Of a stretch of 64,000 nt of DNA, positions 9,014-19,467 are shown piece after piece. Origin of the DNA: Pandoraea norimbergensis (GTDB taxonomy: Bacteria > Pseudomonadota > Gammaproteobacteria > Burkholderiales > Burkholderiaceae); NCBI RefSeq assembly GCF_001465545.3, contig NZ_CP013480.3, forward strand, positions 4,464,001 through 4,528,000, given 5' to 3'. Numbering within the stretch: position 1 is the stretch's first letter; each line of letters starts with the position of its first letter. The position numbers and the translations under genes were made by a program. The notes beneath the pieces were generated by a model that saw only the letters and a program-made list of their open reading frames with translations, was not told where the DNA came from and ran no database searches.

Positions 9014-11986
9014 ATGAAGAGCAGCGCAACGGCAGATACCCCGCAAGAGGGTCTCGCCCCGTCGGTCGGCAACACGTCACCCGCAGAAGCAGCATCGGCG
9101 GCCACATCCACTACTGGTGAGGCCGCAGCCGCTTCGCCGCCGGGCAAGGAACGCGCCCGCCGCTCTCGCGAGGACAAAGACGCCCCGCTGCGCGAGGACA
9201 TCCGCTTCCTCGGCCGCCTGCTGGGCGACGTGCTGCGCGAGCAGCAAGGCAGCGACGCCTTCGATCTGGTCGAAACCATTCGCCAGAACGCCGTGCGCTT
9301 TCACCGCGAAGACGACCGCAGCGCCGCCCAGGCGCTCGATACGCTGCTCAATGGCCTGTCGAACGAACAGGCCATTCAGGTGGTACGCGCCTTCAGCTAC
9401 TTCTCTCACCTCGCGAACATTGCCGAAGACCGCCATCACAACCGCCGCCGCCGCGTGCACGCGCTTGCTGGCAGCAAGGCACAGCCGGGCAGTCTGGCCG
9501 CCGCACTGCAAAGCCTGAAAGACGCCGGTCTGGCCGATCCCGCTACGCTGCAAGCGTTCTTCGCGAGCGCGCTGATCGTACCGGTGCTGACCGCTCACCC
9601 GACCGAAGTGCAGCGCAAGAGCATTCTCGACGCCGAGCGCGAGATCGCCCGCCTGCTCGCCCATCGCGACGACGCCCTCACCGAACGCGAATCGGCCCGC
9701 AATACCGAAGCGATGCGTGCCTACGTGACCACCCTCTGGCAGACACGCATGCTGCGTAGTTCGCGCCTGACGGTGGCGGATGAGATCGACAACGCGCTGT
9801 CGTATTACCGCAGCACGTTCCTGACCGAAATTCCGGGCCTGTATGCCGACGTGAGCGCCGAGTTGTCGGAAGCCGCGCCCGGCGTTCGCCCGCAGGCGCT
9901 TGGCCGTTTCCTGCAAATGGGTAGCTGGATCGGCGGCGATCGCGACGGCAACCCGAATGTGACGGCGCAGACGCTGCAACTGGCGATCACGCGTCAGGCC
10001 ACCGAGATCTTTGCGCACTATCTGGAACAGGTGCACTTGCTCGGGGCAGAGCTGTCGGTGTCGCAACTGCTGGCCGGTGCCAGCGACGCGTTGCTCACGC
10101 TTGCAAAGCGCTCGCCCGACGATTCGCCGCACCGCACCGACGAGCCGTATCGCCGCGCGCTGATCGGCGTCTACGCTCGTCTGGCAGCCACCGCGCACGC
10201 GTGGGTCGGTCACGTGCCGCATCGTGGCGCCGTGGGCGAGGCCAGCCCGTATCTCGACGCCGCCGAGTTCGTCTCGGACCTGAATACTGTCGTCGCATCG
10301 CTCATGTCGCATCACGGCGGCGCGCTGATTTCGCAGCGCCTCGGGCCGCTGGTGCGCGCGGCCGAAGTGTTCGGCTTCCATCTGGCCAGCATCGACCTGC
10401 GCCAGAGTTCGGACGTGCATGAAGCCGTTATCGCCGAACTGTTCGCCAAGGCGGGCGTCGAGGCGAATTACGCGCAATTGTCGGAGGACGAAAAGCTCGC
10501 GTTGTTGCTGCAAGAGCTACGCGAACCGCGTCCGCTGTTCTCGCCTTATCTCGACTATTCGCAACGCACGCGCGACGAGTTGGCCGTGTTCGGCGCAGCG
10601 CGCGAGATCCGGGCGCGCTTCGGCGCACGTGCGGTACGCAACTACATCATTTCGCACACGGAAACGGTGAGCGATCTGGTCGAAGTCATGCTGCTGCAAA
10701 AAGAGACCGGGCTCTTCCAAGGGGCGCTCGGTACTGCCAACGTGACCGACGCGGACGGCGAGCCCACGACCGGCATCAAGGTTGGCGCAATGGTCATCCC
10801 GTTGTTCGAGACGATTGCCGACTTGCGCAACGCGCCGGTCATCATGCGCGCGCTGTTCGACATCCCCGGCATGGCCGACGTGGTGACGCAGCAAGGCGGT
10901 GAGCAGGAAGTCATGCTCGGCTACTCGGACAGCAACAAGGACGGCGGCTTTCTCACGTCGAACTGGGAGTTGTACAAGGCCGAACTGGCGCTGGTGCACC
11001 TGTTCGAAGAAAAAGGCATCCGGCTGCGGCTCTTCCATGGCCGTGGCGGCACCGTGGGCCGTGGCGGCGGCCCGACGTATCAGGCCATCCTGTCGCAACC
11101 GCCGGGCACGGTGAAGGGGCAGATTCGCCTCACCGAGCAGGGCGAGATCATCGCGAGCAAGTTTGCCAACCCCGAAATCGGGCGGCGCAATCTTGAGACC
11201 ATCGTCGCGGCCACGCTCGAAGCCACGCTGCTGCCCAGCCGCAACCAGCCGCCGCAGCTCGACGCCTATGAAGCCGTCATGCAGACGCTCTCGGATACCG
11301 CGTTCAGCGCCTATCGTCATCTGGTCTACGAGACGCCCGGCTTCACCGATTACTTCTTCTCGGCCACGCCGATTGCGGAGATCGCCGAGCTCAATATCGG
11401 CTCGCGCCCCGCGTCGCGCAAATTCTCGGACCCGAAGCAACGCCGCATCGAAGACCTGCGGGCGATTCCGTGGGGCTTTTCATGGGGACAATGCCGCCTA
11501 TTGATCACCGGCTGGTACGGCTTCGGCAGCGCGGTCGCCGCATATCTCGACGCCGCGCAAGACGACACGGCACGCAATGAACGGCTGGAGACGCTGCGCC
11601 AGATGGTCAAGCACTGGCCGTTCTTCGCGAACCTGCTGTCGAACATGGACATGGTGCTCGCCAAGACCGATCTGGGCGTGGCGTCGCGTTATGCCGAGCT
11701 GGTGCCCGACGAGGCCCTGCGCAAGCACGTGTTCGACCGTATCGTCGCGGAATGGGAGAGCACGTCGAAGGCGCTGGCCCTGATTACCGGGCATGAAGAG
11801 CGTCTGGCCGACAACCCGATGCTCGCCCGCTCGATCAAGAATCGCTTCCCGTACCTCGATCCGCTCAATCACTTGCAAGTGGAACTGCTACGCAGACACC
11901 GTGCGGGTGAATCGGACGAACGTGCACGACGCGGCATTCATCTGTCGATCAACGGCATCGCCGCCGGCCTGCGTAATACGGGCTGA
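9014..11986 (+). CDS. ppc: Phosphoenolpyruvate carboxylase
   Basis: 990 residues. It carboxylates phosphoenolpyruvate with bicarbonate to oxaloacetate, replenishing the TCA cycle. ATG 9014 has GAGGAG just upstream. The first 55 residues or so are a polar Ala/Ser/Arg-rich head not needed for the fold. The catalytic His motif [12 protein letters not shown] lies near residue 195. The glycine loop [20 protein letters not shown] begins near residue 675, and the protein ends in RNTG, close to the conserved C-terminal NTG. It is divergent from the heme operon. Confidence 0.97.
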   Translation: MKSSATADTPQEGLAPSVGNTSPAEAASAATSTTGEAAAASPPGKERARRSREDKDAPLREDIRFLGRLLGDVLREQQGSDAFDLVETIRQNAVRFHREDDRSAAQALDTLLNGLSNEQAIQVVRAFSYFSHLANIAEDRHHNRRRRVHALAGSKAQPGSLAAALQSLKDAGLADPATLQAFFASALIVPVLTAHPTEVQRKSILDAEREIARLLAHRDDALTERESARNTEAMRAYVTTLWQTRMLRSSRLTVADEIDNALSYYRSTFLTEIPGLYADVSAELSEAAPGVRPQALGRFLQMGSWIGGDRDGNPNVTAQTLQLAITRQATEIFAHYLEQVHLLGAELSVSQLLAGASDALLTLAKRSPDDSPHRTDEPYRRALIGVYARLAATAHAWVGHVPHRGAVGEASPYLDAAEFVSDLNTVVASLMSHHGGALISQRLGPLVRAAEVFGFHLASIDLRQSSDVHEAVIAELFAKAGVEANYAQLSEDEKLALLLQELREPRPLFSPYLDYSQRTRDELAVFGAAREIRARFGARAVRNYIISHTETVSDLVEVMLLQKETGLFQGALGTANVTDADGEPTTGIKVGAMVIPLFETIADLRNAPVIMRALFDIPGMADVVTQQGGEQEVMLGYSDSNKDGGFLTSNWELYKAELALVHLFEEKGIRLRLFHGRGGTVGRGGGPTYQAILSQPPGTVKGQIRLTEQGEIIASKFANPEIGRRNLETIVAATLEATLLPSRNQPPQLDAYEAVMQTLSDTAFSAYRHLVYETPGFTDYFFSATPIAEIAELNIGSRPASRKFSDPKQRRIEDLRAIPWGFSWGQCRLLITGWYGFGSAVAAYLDAAQDDTARNERLETLRQMVKHWPFFANLLSNMDMVLAKTDLGVASRYAELVPDEALRKHVFDRIVAEWESTSKALALITGHEERLADNPMLARSIKNRFPYLDPLNHLQVELLRRHRAGESDERARRGIHLSINGIAAGLRNTG

Positions 11987-12143
11987 TCAGGCGGCCCGGG
12001 CATCCCCGGGACATGGCGTCGGCGCAGCTGGAATCGCGTCGACGCCAGCCGGTTCCTTGGGATTCTCCCCAACGACAAAACGGTCGATAGGGCGGTATAT
12101 TGCGACGCATCCGATTCGATTGTTGCCGGGGGGCCAATCCATC

Positions 12144-13004
12144 ATGCATTCCCTTCTGTTGTTGCCGCATGCGCGCCGCGTGCAGACCACGTTGCAACGT
12201 GCACGGCCACGCGGTACCGTTCCCGCCGCTGCCTTCGCATCAGTCTTTGCTTCCGTCCTCGCATCTCTGTGCTTCCTGAGCGCTCCCGCGCATGCCGGTG
12301 CCCCTTCCGCGGGCGATATTGCCGACACCGCCGCCCCATCCACCGCCTCTCCCGCTACGGCGAATGCCCAACAGGACGCGGGCGTATTTACCGCCGCACC
12401 GCATGGTCTGCGGGGGTTTGCGGTGCGGCTGGTCTCACAAGCATTGGCGGGCAAGGTGACGCAGCCGTCGCCACCACCAGTCATCGACCCCATCCTTGAC
12501 CCGCTCATGCGCGGCATTCTGGAGCGTCTGGCGATCAGCGAAGCGGTCGCACGCACGAAATTCGGCTCCGGCAAACCCGTGCAGGACACACCCCGCGAAC
12601 AGGCCCTGCTCGACAGCGTCGGCGAGCGCGCCAGCCAGTACGGCCTGACGCCCGCGCAGGCACGCACGTTCTTCCGGCTGCAAATCGAAGCGGGCAAGCT
12701 CGTGCAGACCGCCCTGCTCGCCCGCTGGGCACGCGAAGGGCACGCGCCGGGGCAACCGGTTGATCTCGCAACGCGCCTGCGCCCCGCGCTCGACCGGCTC
12801 GGCGGCTCGCTGATGCACGACCTCGGCCGTCTCTGCGCGCTACCCGACGACCCGACACGGCTGGCCCGCATTCATCAGGCACGCGAGCGCATCGCCAAAG
12901 CGGCGAAACTCGAAGCGCTGCAACGCGCCGCGTTCGACGAAGCGACCTCCGGCCTTTGTCTGTCGGCGCCGCCGCGCATCTGGACGCTGTCGATGGCGCA
13001 GTGA
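12144..13004 (+). CDS. Periplasmic monofunctional chorismate mutase (AroQ-gamma class)
   Basis: 286 residues. ATG 12144 (MHSLLLLPHARR) begins a signal peptide ending near FLSAPAHAG at about residue 52, with a long n-region. The helical domain around 125-215 carries RLAISEAVARTKF, PREQALLDSV and FFRLQIEAGKLVQ, the pattern of secreted AroQ-gamma mutases that convert chorismate to prephenate. The Arg, Lys, Arg and Glu of the active site appear in place. Exported chorismate mutases occur in many pathogens and symbionts. Why chorismate would be processed outside the cytoplasm is unknown. Only a weak G-rich ribosome site precedes the start. Confidence 0.85.
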   Translation: MHSLLLLPHARRVQTTLQRARPRGTVPAAAFASVFASVLASLCFLSAPAHAGAPSAGDIADTAAPSTASPATANAQQDAGVFTAAPHGLRGFAVRLVSQALAGKVTQPSPPPVIDPILDPLMRGILERLAISEAVARTKFGSGKPVQDTPREQALLDSVGERASQYGLTPAQARTFFRLQIEAGKLVQTALLARWAREGHAPGQPVDLATRLRPALDRLGGSLMHDLGRLCALPDDPTRLARIHQARERIAKAAKLEALQRAAFDEATSGLCLSAPPRIWTLSMAQ

Positions 13005-13115
13005 CGCTGGGAGGCGTGACAGCTCGGGTAACAGTCGAACAGGTGAGCCGGTGAGCGGGCGAACAGGTGCCCAAGCACCCGCGATCGACCCCAAGACCTG
13101 ACGGGGCGCGGGCGT

Positions 13116-13124
13116 TGGTATAAT
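13116..13124 (+). promoter_or_regulatory. Extended -10 promoter candidate for argH
   Basis: TGGTATAAT is a perfect extended -10 box 74 nt upstream of the argH ATG. No good -35 is seen, as expected for extended -10 promoters. Confidence 0.55.
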
Positions 13125-13197
13125 CACGGTTTGCCGTGTTTTCACTACGGTCCGCTTCAATCTGCCTCGATTGGCCTCGATTAGCTACGCTACGACA

Positions 13198-14595
13198 ATG
13201 ACCTCCCAACTCCACAAGAAGGGCGAAGCCTGGTCGGCTCGCTTTTCCGAACCCGTTTCCGAACTCGTCAAGCGCTATACCGCGTCGGTATTCTTCGACA
13301 AGCGTATGGCCCTGTTCGACATCGAAGGGTCGCTCGCCCACGCCGACATGCTGGCCGCACAGGGCATCATCAGTGCCCAGGATCTGGCCGATATCCAGCG
13401 CGGCATGACGCAGATTCGCGGCGAAATCGAGCGTGGTGAATTCGAATGGCAACTGGATCTCGAAGACGTTCACCTGAACATCGAAGCGCGCCTGACCGCG
13501 CTGATCGGCGACGCCGGCAAGCGCCTGCACACGGGCCGCTCGCGTAACGATCAGGTCGCCACCGACATCCGCCTGTGGCTGCGCAGCGAAATCGACCGCA
13601 TCGGCACGCACCTCGGCGACCTGCGCAGTGCGCTGCTCGATCTGGCGGAACAACACAGCGCCACGATCCTGCCGGGCTTTACCCATCTGCAAGTCGCACA
13701 GCCGGTGACCTTCGGTCATCACCTGATGGCGTATTTCGAGATGTTCAGCCGCGACGCCGAGCGCATGATCGACGTGCGCCGCCGCGTGAACCGCCTGCCG
13801 CTGGGCGCTGCCGCGCTGGCCGGCACGAGCTACCCGATCGACCGCGAGCGCGTCGCCGCCACGCTGGGCTTCGAAGAGGTCTGCACCAACTCGCTGGACG
13901 CCGTCTCGGACCGCGACTTCGCGATCGAATTCACCGCTGCCGCCGCACTCGTGATGACGCACATCTCGCGCTTCTCGGAAGAGCTGGTGTTGTGGATGAG
14001 CCCGCGCGTGGGCTTTATCGATCTGGCCGACCGTTTCTGCACGGGCAGCTCGATCATGCCGCAGAAGAAGAATCCCGACGTGCCGGAACTGGCCCGTGGC
14101 AAGACCGGCCGCGTGAACGGTCACCTGATTGCGCTGCTGACGCTGATGAAGGGCCAGCCGCTCGCCTACAACAAGGACAATCAGGAAGACAAAGAACCGC
14201 TGTTCGACACGGTCGACACCGTGATCGACACGCTGCGTATCTTCGCGGACATGGTGCCGGGCATCAAGGTGCGTGAAGAGAACATGCGCAACGCCGCGCT
14301 GCAAGGCTTCTCGACGGCGACCGATCTGGCCGACTATCTGGTCAAGAAGGGCCTGCCGTTCCGTGACGCGCACGAAATCGTGGCCCACGCCGTGAAGATC
14401 TGCTCGGATCGCGATATCGATCTGGCCGACCTGTCGCTGGCCGAACTCCAGAAATTCTCGCCGCTCGTGGGCGAGGACGTGTTCGGTTTCCTGACGCTCG
14501 AAGGCTCGGTCTCCAGCCGCAATCACATCGGCGGCACGGCCCCCGAGCAAGTGAAGCGCGCCATCGCCGCCGCCCGCGCGAAGCTGGCGAAGTAA
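13198..14595 (+). CDS. argH: Argininosuccinate lyase
   Basis: 465 residues, normal length. It splits argininosuccinate into arginine and fumarate, the last step of arginine synthesis. ATG 13198 ([12 protein letters not shown]) is preferred to TTG 13171. Visible motifs: [11 protein letters not shown] near 108-118, the catalytic-loop signature [13 protein letters not shown] near 282-294, and [14 protein letters not shown] near 162-175. It is monocistronic, with a strong terminator immediately after. Confidence 0.97.
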   Translation: MTSQLHKKGEAWSARFSEPVSELVKRYTASVFFDKRMALFDIEGSLAHADMLAAQGIISAQDLADIQRGMTQIRGEIERGEFEWQLDLEDVHLNIEARLTALIGDAGKRLHTGRSRNDQVATDIRLWLRSEIDRIGTHLGDLRSALLDLAEQHSATILPGFTHLQVAQPVTFGHHLMAYFEMFSRDAERMIDVRRRVNRLPLGAAALAGTSYPIDRERVAATLGFEEVCTNSLDAVSDRDFAIEFTAAAALVMTHISRFSEELVLWMSPRVGFIDLADRFCTGSSIMPQKKNPDVPELARGKTGRVNGHLIALLTLMKGQPLAYNKDNQEDKEPLFDTVDTVIDTLRIFADMVPGIKVREENMRNAALQGFSTATDLADYLVKKGLPFRDAHEIVAHAVKICSDRDIDLADLSLAELQKFSPLVGEDVFGFLTLEGSVSSRNHIGGTAPEQVKRAIAAARAKLAK

Positions 14596-14635
14596 GCGGA
14601 CGAAGTCAGCTGAACCGCAACGCCTCGCAACGATG

Positions 14636-14667
14636 AAAAAGCCACCCGATTGGGTGGCTTTTTCTTT
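14636..14667. terminator. Bidirectional terminator between argH and gltS
   Basis: GCCACCC and GGGTGGC flank a GATT loop, with five A before and TTTTTCTTT after. It serves the convergent genes on both strands. Confidence 0.9.
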
Positions 14668-14694
14668 GCCTGCTCGACTTTGCAACGACCGATA

Positions 14695-15924
14695 TCAGAA
14701 GATCGGTAACGACAGAAAGCCCTTGATCACGATGGCGTTGACGATGTCGATGAAGAACGCTCCAACCATCGGCACGATCAGGAAGGCGAGATGCGACGGC
14801 CCGAAGCGTTCCGTGACCGCCTGCATATTCGCGATAGCCGTCGGCGTCGCCCCAAGTCCGAAGCCGCAATGGCCAGCCGCCAGCACTGCGGCATCGTAGT
14901 TACGTCCCATCACGCGGAACGTGACGAAGATCGCATAAGCGGCCATCGCCACCACCTGCACGCTCAGAATCACGATCATCGGCACCGCCAGCGTCGACAG
15001 ATCCCACAGGCGCAGGGCCATCAGCGCCATCGCGAGGAACAGCGACAAGCTGACGTTTCCCAGTACCGACAACGACCGGTCGAACACCTCGTAGCCGACC
15101 AGCGCCAGCGCATTGCGCACCACCACGCCCGTGAACAGCACGCACACGAAGGTGGGCAGCTCGAAGGCCGTGCCCGACAACCACGCCGCGATGACTTCCC
15201 CACCCAGCAGGCAGATCGCAATCATGGCCACCGTTTCGATCAACGCCTGTGCGGTGATCAGGCGAACCGTATGCGGCTGCTCGAAGCCTTCGGGGGCCGG
15301 GGCTGACGTTGACGTATCTGCACCGGGTGCGTGGGCGCCATAGCGCCCCAGACGCCCTACGAGATACCTTGCCACCGGGCCGCCGAGCAGACCGCCGAGC
15401 ACGAGGCCAAACGTGGCGCAGGCCATCGCGATTTCGGCGGCAGACTGCACGCCGTAACGCTCGGTCATGACGTGCCCCCAAGCAGCACCGGTGCCATGAC
15501 CACCGGCCAGCGTGATCGACCCGCCCAGCAGCCCCACGCCGGGCGGCAGCCCAAGCAGCATGGCCAGACCGACGCCGATCGTGTTCTGCATGACCAGCAT
15601 GCCCACGACCACGGCGAGAAACAGTGCCAGCGTACGCCCCCCCGCCCGCAGGCTTGCCAGATTGGCAGACAGCCCGATGGTCGCGAAAAACGCCAGCATC
15701 AGAGGGGTTTGCAACGAGGTATCGAACTTCAGTTCGAAGTGCCCGAACTGACGCAGGGCCAGCGTGGCGAATGCCACCAGCAGGCCCGCCGCGACAGGTT
15801 CGGGAATGCTGTACGTCCGAAGCGGCCCGATCCATTCGACCAGCTTGCGGCCTAGCAGCAGGACCAGTGTGGCGCAAACGAGCGTGCCGTAATTGCTGAA
15901 GACCAGTTGTCCCGTAACACCCAT
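14695..15924 (-). CDS. gltS: Sodium/glutamate symporter GltS
   Basis: 409 residues, normal length. It is an inner-membrane Na+-coupled glutamate importer of the ESS family, with about ten hydrophobic segments. The two family pore loops are recognisable: GGSITLAGGHGTGAAWG in the first half, and AGHCGFGLGATPTAIANMQAV near the C-terminus. It is followed by the bidirectional terminator and has its own leader of about 275 nt before the repeat array at 16200. Confidence 0.95.
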   Translation of the reverse strand: MGVTGQLVFSNYGTLVCATLVLLLGRKLVEWIGPLRTYSIPEPVAAGLLVAFATLALRQFGHFELKFDTSLQTPLMLAFFATIGLSANLASLRAGGRTLALFLAVVVGMLVMQNTIGVGLAMLLGLPPGVGLLGGSITLAGGHGTGAAWGHVMTERYGVQSAAEIAMACATFGLVLGGLLGGPVARYLVGRLGRYGAHAPGADTSTSAPAPEGFEQPHTVRLITAQALIETVAMIAICLLGGEVIAAWLSGTAFELPTFVCVLFTGVVVRNALALVGYEVFDRSLSVLGNVSLSLFLAMALMALRLWDLSTLAVPMIVILSVQVVAMAAYAIFVTFRVMGRNYDAAVLAAGHCGFGLGATPTAIANMQAVTERFGPSHLAFLIVPMVGAFFIDIVNAIVIKGFLSLPIF

Positions 15925-16199
15925 GATCCCCCCTCCGACATCCGAAAAGCGACGAGTTTAGCAACGGGATTACGTCACATTCTTGGGTAATTTCCCAAAA
16001 ATAGGACGACCAAGCATACCCTTAACGCCATCGATTTACACCGGGATCGGGGTGTTTGCCATCGTTTTCCCGGCATCTCGGCGGGATTTTGACGACATTG
16101 GGAACATTCGGGCAAAGCGGAGACACGCGTTTGGGCGATATCCGCAAGTTGCGATGCGAGAAAGCGGCGTATGGCCAGTGACAGCAGGCATCGGAATTC
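15925..16199. other. Intergenic region upstream of gltS
   Basis: No supported gene. A minus-strand frame through this region (15975-16337) encodes the 12-bp repeats as SGCLSGCL-type residues and lacks family features. It probably holds the gltS promoter, but I see no convincing hexamer pair. Confidence 0.4.
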
Positions 16200-16259
16200 A
16201 CTCAGGAAATCACTCAGGAAATCACTCAGGCAGCCGCTCAGGCAGCCGCTCAGGAGGCC
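16200..16259 (+). repeat. Tandem repeat, five 12-bp units
   Basis: Units are ACTCAGGAAATC (twice), ACTCAGGCAGCC, GCTCAGGCAGCC and GCTCAGGAGGCC. The invariant core is CTCAGG. It lies between the gltS leader and the decarboxylase terminator. Confidence 0.9.
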
Positions 16260-16269
16260 GCCCAAAACG

Positions 16270-16307
16270 ACAACACCCTGCGAACCAGATGGCTCGCAGG
16301 GTGTTGT
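16270..16307 (-). terminator. Terminator of the basic amino-acid decarboxylase gene
   Basis: A perfect 14-bp stem (ACAACACCCTGCGA with TCGCAGGGTGTTGT) and a 10-nt loop lie 54 nt beyond the stop. On the minus strand it is followed by CGTTTTG, a weak T run. Confidence 0.75.
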
Positions 16308-16360
16308 GGGTGCCATCACAGCCCCGCGCACGGGCACGGGGCGGTCAAGGCAATCGCCGA

Positions 16361-18655
16361 TTAACTGGCGTCTTGGCGCACGCAGTCCACGAAGTATTCC
16401 GGACGGCCGTCGACCTCTTCGACCACCAGACCGTGAATATCGGTGTGGAAGCCCGGGAAACGCTCGTTGAAGTCACGTGCGAAGCGCAGGTACTCGATGA
16501 TCGCGGCGTTGAAGCGCTCGCCCGGAATCAGCAGCGGAATGCCCGGCGGGTACGGCGTGAGCAGCACGCTGGTCACGCGCCCTTCGAGTTCGTCGATCGA
16601 CACGCGGTCGATCTGGCGGTGTGCCAGCTTCGAGAACGCGTCGGTCGGCTTCATCGCCGGCTGCATGTCCGAGAGATACATCTCGGTCGTTACGCGCGCC
16701 ACGTCGTTGGCCTTGTACACGCTGTGAATCTGATCGCACAGGTCGCGCAGACCGATACGCTCGTAACGCGGGAATTTCGCCACGAACTCGGGCAGCACGC
16801 GCCACAGCGGACGGTTGTGATCGTAGTCGTCCTTGAACTGTTGCAGCTCGGTCACCATCGAGTTCCAGCGGCCCTTGGTGATACCGATCGTGAACATGAT
16901 GAAGAACGAGTACAGACCGGTCTTCTCGACGATGATGCCGTGCTCGGCAAGGTACTTGGTGACGATAGCGGCCGGAATACCCGATTCGCCGAACTCGCCG
17001 TCCACGTCCAGCCCCGGCGTGATGATCGTCGCCTTGATCGGGTCGAGCATGTTGAAGCCTTCGGCCAGATCGCCGAAGCCGTGCCAGCGCTCGTTCGCGC
17101 GCAGCACCCAGTCGTCGCGCTGAATCGTGCCTTCGTCGCCCAGATTGTCCGGGCCCCAGACCGAGAACCACCACGAGTCGCCGTACTCGTTCGCCACCTT
17201 GCGCATGGCGCGGCGGAAGTCGAGCGCCTCGACAATCGACTCTTCCACCAGCGCCGTGCCGCCCGGCGGCTCCATCATCGCGGCCGCCACGTCGCACGAG
17301 GCGATGATGGCGTACTGCGGCGACGTCGACGTGTGCATCAGATACGCCTCGTTGAAGCGGTACGTATCGAAATTGCGTGTGTCCGCTTCTTGCACCACGA
17401 TCTGCGAGGCCTGCGAGATACCCGCGAGCAGCTTGTGCGTGGAGTGCGTGGCGTAGATGGTCGCTTCCGACGAGCGCGGGCGGCCTTCGCCAATGGCGTG
17501 CATGTCGCGATAGAACTCGTGGAACGTCGCGTGCGGCAGCCAGGCTTCGTCGAAGTGCAGCGTGTCGATCGTGTTGCCCAGCACTTCCTTGATCATCTCG
17601 ACGTTGTAGATCACGCCGTCATACGTGCTTTGCGTGATCGTCAGGATGCGTGGCTTGGCGTTCGGGTCGCGCTCCAGCACTTCGCGGGCGAACGGGTTGG
17701 CCTCGATCTTCGCGCGGATCACTTCCGGGTCAAATTCCGACTTCGGAATCGGGCCGATGATGCCGAGGTGATTACGCGTCGGCGTGAGGAACACCGGCAC
17801 GGCGCCCGTCATCGTGATCGCGTGCAGGATCGACTTGTGGCAGTTGCGGTCGACCACGACGATGTCGCCCGGGGCGACGGTCGCGTGCCAGACGATCTTG
17901 TTCGACGTCGACGTGCCGTTGGTCACGAAGAACAGGTGATCGGCGTTGAAGATGCGCGCAGCATTGCGCTCCGACGCGCCCACCGGACCGTTGTGATCAA
18001 GCAGTTGACCAAGCTCTTCCACGGCGTTACAGACGTCAGCGCGCAACATGTTCTCGCCGAAGAACTGGTGGAACATCTGGCCCACCGGGCTCTTCAGGAA
18101 CGCCACACCGCCCGAGTGCCCCGGGCAGTGCCACGAGTACGAGCCGTCGGCCGCATAGTGCGTGAGCGAGCGGAAGAACGGCGGCGGCAGCGAGTCGAGG
18201 TACGACTTGGCTTCACGGATGATGTGACGCGCCACGAACTCGGGCGTGTCTTCGAACATGTGAATGAAGCCGTGCAGCTCGCGCAGGATGTCGTTCGGGA
18301 TGTGACGCGACGTGCGCGTCTCGCCGTACAGGAAAATCGGAATGTCAGGATTGCGGCGGCGCACTTCCTGCACGAACGCGCGCAGGTTGATGATGGCCAG
18401 CGCCAACTCGCCCTCGCCTTCACCGCCCGCTTCGCTCGAGAACGTGCCGAACTCATCGTCGTCGATCGACAGAATGAAGCTCGACGCGCGGCTGGCCTGT
18501 TGCGCGAACGACGTCAGATCGCCGTAGCTCGTCAGGCCATTGACCTCCATGCCCTCGGCTTCGATGGCCTCCGCCAAAGAACGAATCCCGGATCCGGAGA
18601 TATTTTCGGAGCGGAAGTCCTCGTCAATGATGACGATCGGAAAACGGAATTTCAT
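16361..18655 (-). CDS. Arginine/lysine/ornithine decarboxylase (PLP fold type I)
   Basis: 764 residues. ATG at 18655 (MKFRFPIVIID) has AAGGGA upstream. An N-terminal receiver-like wing domain (1-130) is followed by the large PLP domain. The pyridoxal Lys sits near residue 407 in ATHSTHKLLAG, HSGGVAF precedes the cofactor-contact region, and DEAWLPHA holds the PLP Asp. The C-terminal PYPPGIPLLIPGE is typical. It decarboxylates a basic amino acid to a polyamine or agmatine, consuming protons. Which substrate (lysine, ornithine or arginine) cannot be settled by eye. No adjacent antiporter gene is present, which favours a biosynthetic or constitutive role. Confidence 0.92.
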   Translation of the reverse strand: MKFRFPIVIIDEDFRSENISGSGIRSLAEAIEAEGMEVNGLTSYGDLTSFAQQASRASSFILSIDDDEFGTFSSEAGGEGEGELALAIINLRAFVQEVRRRNPDIPIFLYGETRTSRHIPNDILRELHGFIHMFEDTPEFVARHIIREAKSYLDSLPPPFFRSLTHYAADGSYSWHCPGHSGGVAFLKSPVGQMFHQFFGENMLRADVCNAVEELGQLLDHNGPVGASERNAARIFNADHLFFVTNGTSTSNKIVWHATVAPGDIVVVDRNCHKSILHAITMTGAVPVFLTPTRNHLGIIGPIPKSEFDPEVIRAKIEANPFAREVLERDPNAKPRILTITQSTYDGVIYNVEMIKEVLGNTIDTLHFDEAWLPHATFHEFYRDMHAIGEGRPRSSEATIYATHSTHKLLAGISQASQIVVQEADTRNFDTYRFNEAYLMHTSTSPQYAIIASCDVAAAMMEPPGGTALVEESIVEALDFRRAMRKVANEYGDSWWFSVWGPDNLGDEGTIQRDDWVLRANERWHGFGDLAEGFNMLDPIKATIITPGLDVDGEFGESGIPAAIVTKYLAEHGIIVEKTGLYSFFIMFTIGITKGRWNSMVTELQQFKDDYDHNRPLWRVLPEFVAKFPRYERIGLRDLCDQIHSVYKANDVARVTTEMYLSDMQPAMKPTDAFSKLAHRQIDRVSIDELEGRVTSVLLTPYPPGIPLLIPGERFNAAIIEYLRFARDFNERFPGFHTDIHGLVVEEVDGRPEYFVDCVRQDAS

Positions 18656-18761
18656 TGGCGTCCCTTCGACAAAAGAACGAGCCACGGTCCGACATGGCCG
18701 TGGCTCTTGGGCAGTGCAATAGAGAGGATGCTCACCGGCGGCGAGTCACTAGCGTAATGGG

Positions 18762-19331
18762 CTAGGTTTTCGGCAGCGTGACACCACGCTGTCCTTGATA
18801 CTTCCCGCCGCGGTCCTTGTACGAGGTCTCGCAGACTTCGTCGGACTCGAAGAACAGCACTTGAGCAACGCCTTCGTTGGCGTAGATCTTGGCCGGCAGC
18901 GGCGTCGTGTTCGAGAATTCCAGGGTCACGTAGCCCTCCCATTCGGGTTCGAACGGCGTCACGTTCACGATGATGCCGCAGCGGGCATACGTCGATTTGC
19001 CCAGACACACGGTGAGCACACTGCGCGGAATGCGGAAGTACTCGACGGTGCGGGCCAGCGCGAACGAGTTCGGCGGAATGATGCAGACATCGCTCTCGAC
19101 GTCGACAAAGGACTTCTCGTCGAAGTTCTTCGGATCGACGATCGTCGAATTGATGTTCGTGAAGACCTTGAATTCAGGCGCACAGCGGATGTCGTAGCCG
19201 TAGCTCGACGTGCCGTAGCTGACGATCTTCTGCCCGTCCTGGGAATAGCGGATCTGCGTCGGCTCGAAGGGCTCGATCATGCCGTGCGCTTCGGCCATTC
19301 GCCGGATCCATTTATCGGACTTGATGCTCAT
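18762..19331 (-). CDS. dcd: dCTP deaminase
   Basis: 189 residues, normal length. It deaminates dCTP to dUTP, feeding thymidylate synthesis. Visible are [13 protein letters not shown] (42-54), [18 protein letters not shown] (85-102), the KSTYARCGI loop and [18 protein letters not shown] with the catalytic Glu. It lies about 107 nt upstream of the decarboxylase on the same strand, so co-transcription is possible. Confidence 0.97.
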   Translation of the reverse strand: MSIKSDKWIRRMAEAHGMIEPFEPTQIRYSQDGQKIVSYGTSSYGYDIRCAPEFKVFTNINSTIVDPKNFDEKSFVDVESDVCIIPPNSFALARTVEYFRIPRSVLTVCLGKSTYARCGIIVNVTPFEPEWEGYVTLEFSNTTPLPAKIYANEGVAQVLFFESDEVCETSYKDRGGKYQGQRGVTLPKT

Positions 19332-19467
19332 GTGTGGGCCTGAACTGGGGTAGTACGTAAAAAGTGGGCGTATTTTACGCGATTGTTGCGGTGCGGTGAT
19401 TTTTTCACACGCACCGCCCGGCAGCCCGCCCCAACAGCCGCGCCGTCAGCCTGCGCAGTCAACCCGC

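Noticed and set aside
12535..14685. A 716-residue minus-strand open frame across argH and the chorismate mutase gene
   Set aside because: It is antisense to a clear argininosuccinate lyase and arises from high third-position GC. It has His/Arg/Gln-rich composition and no domain.
16200..16337. Minus-strand frame encoding SGCLSGCL-type repeats
   Set aside because: It is the translation of the 12-bp tandem repeat and lies next to a terminator. No ribosome site or family.
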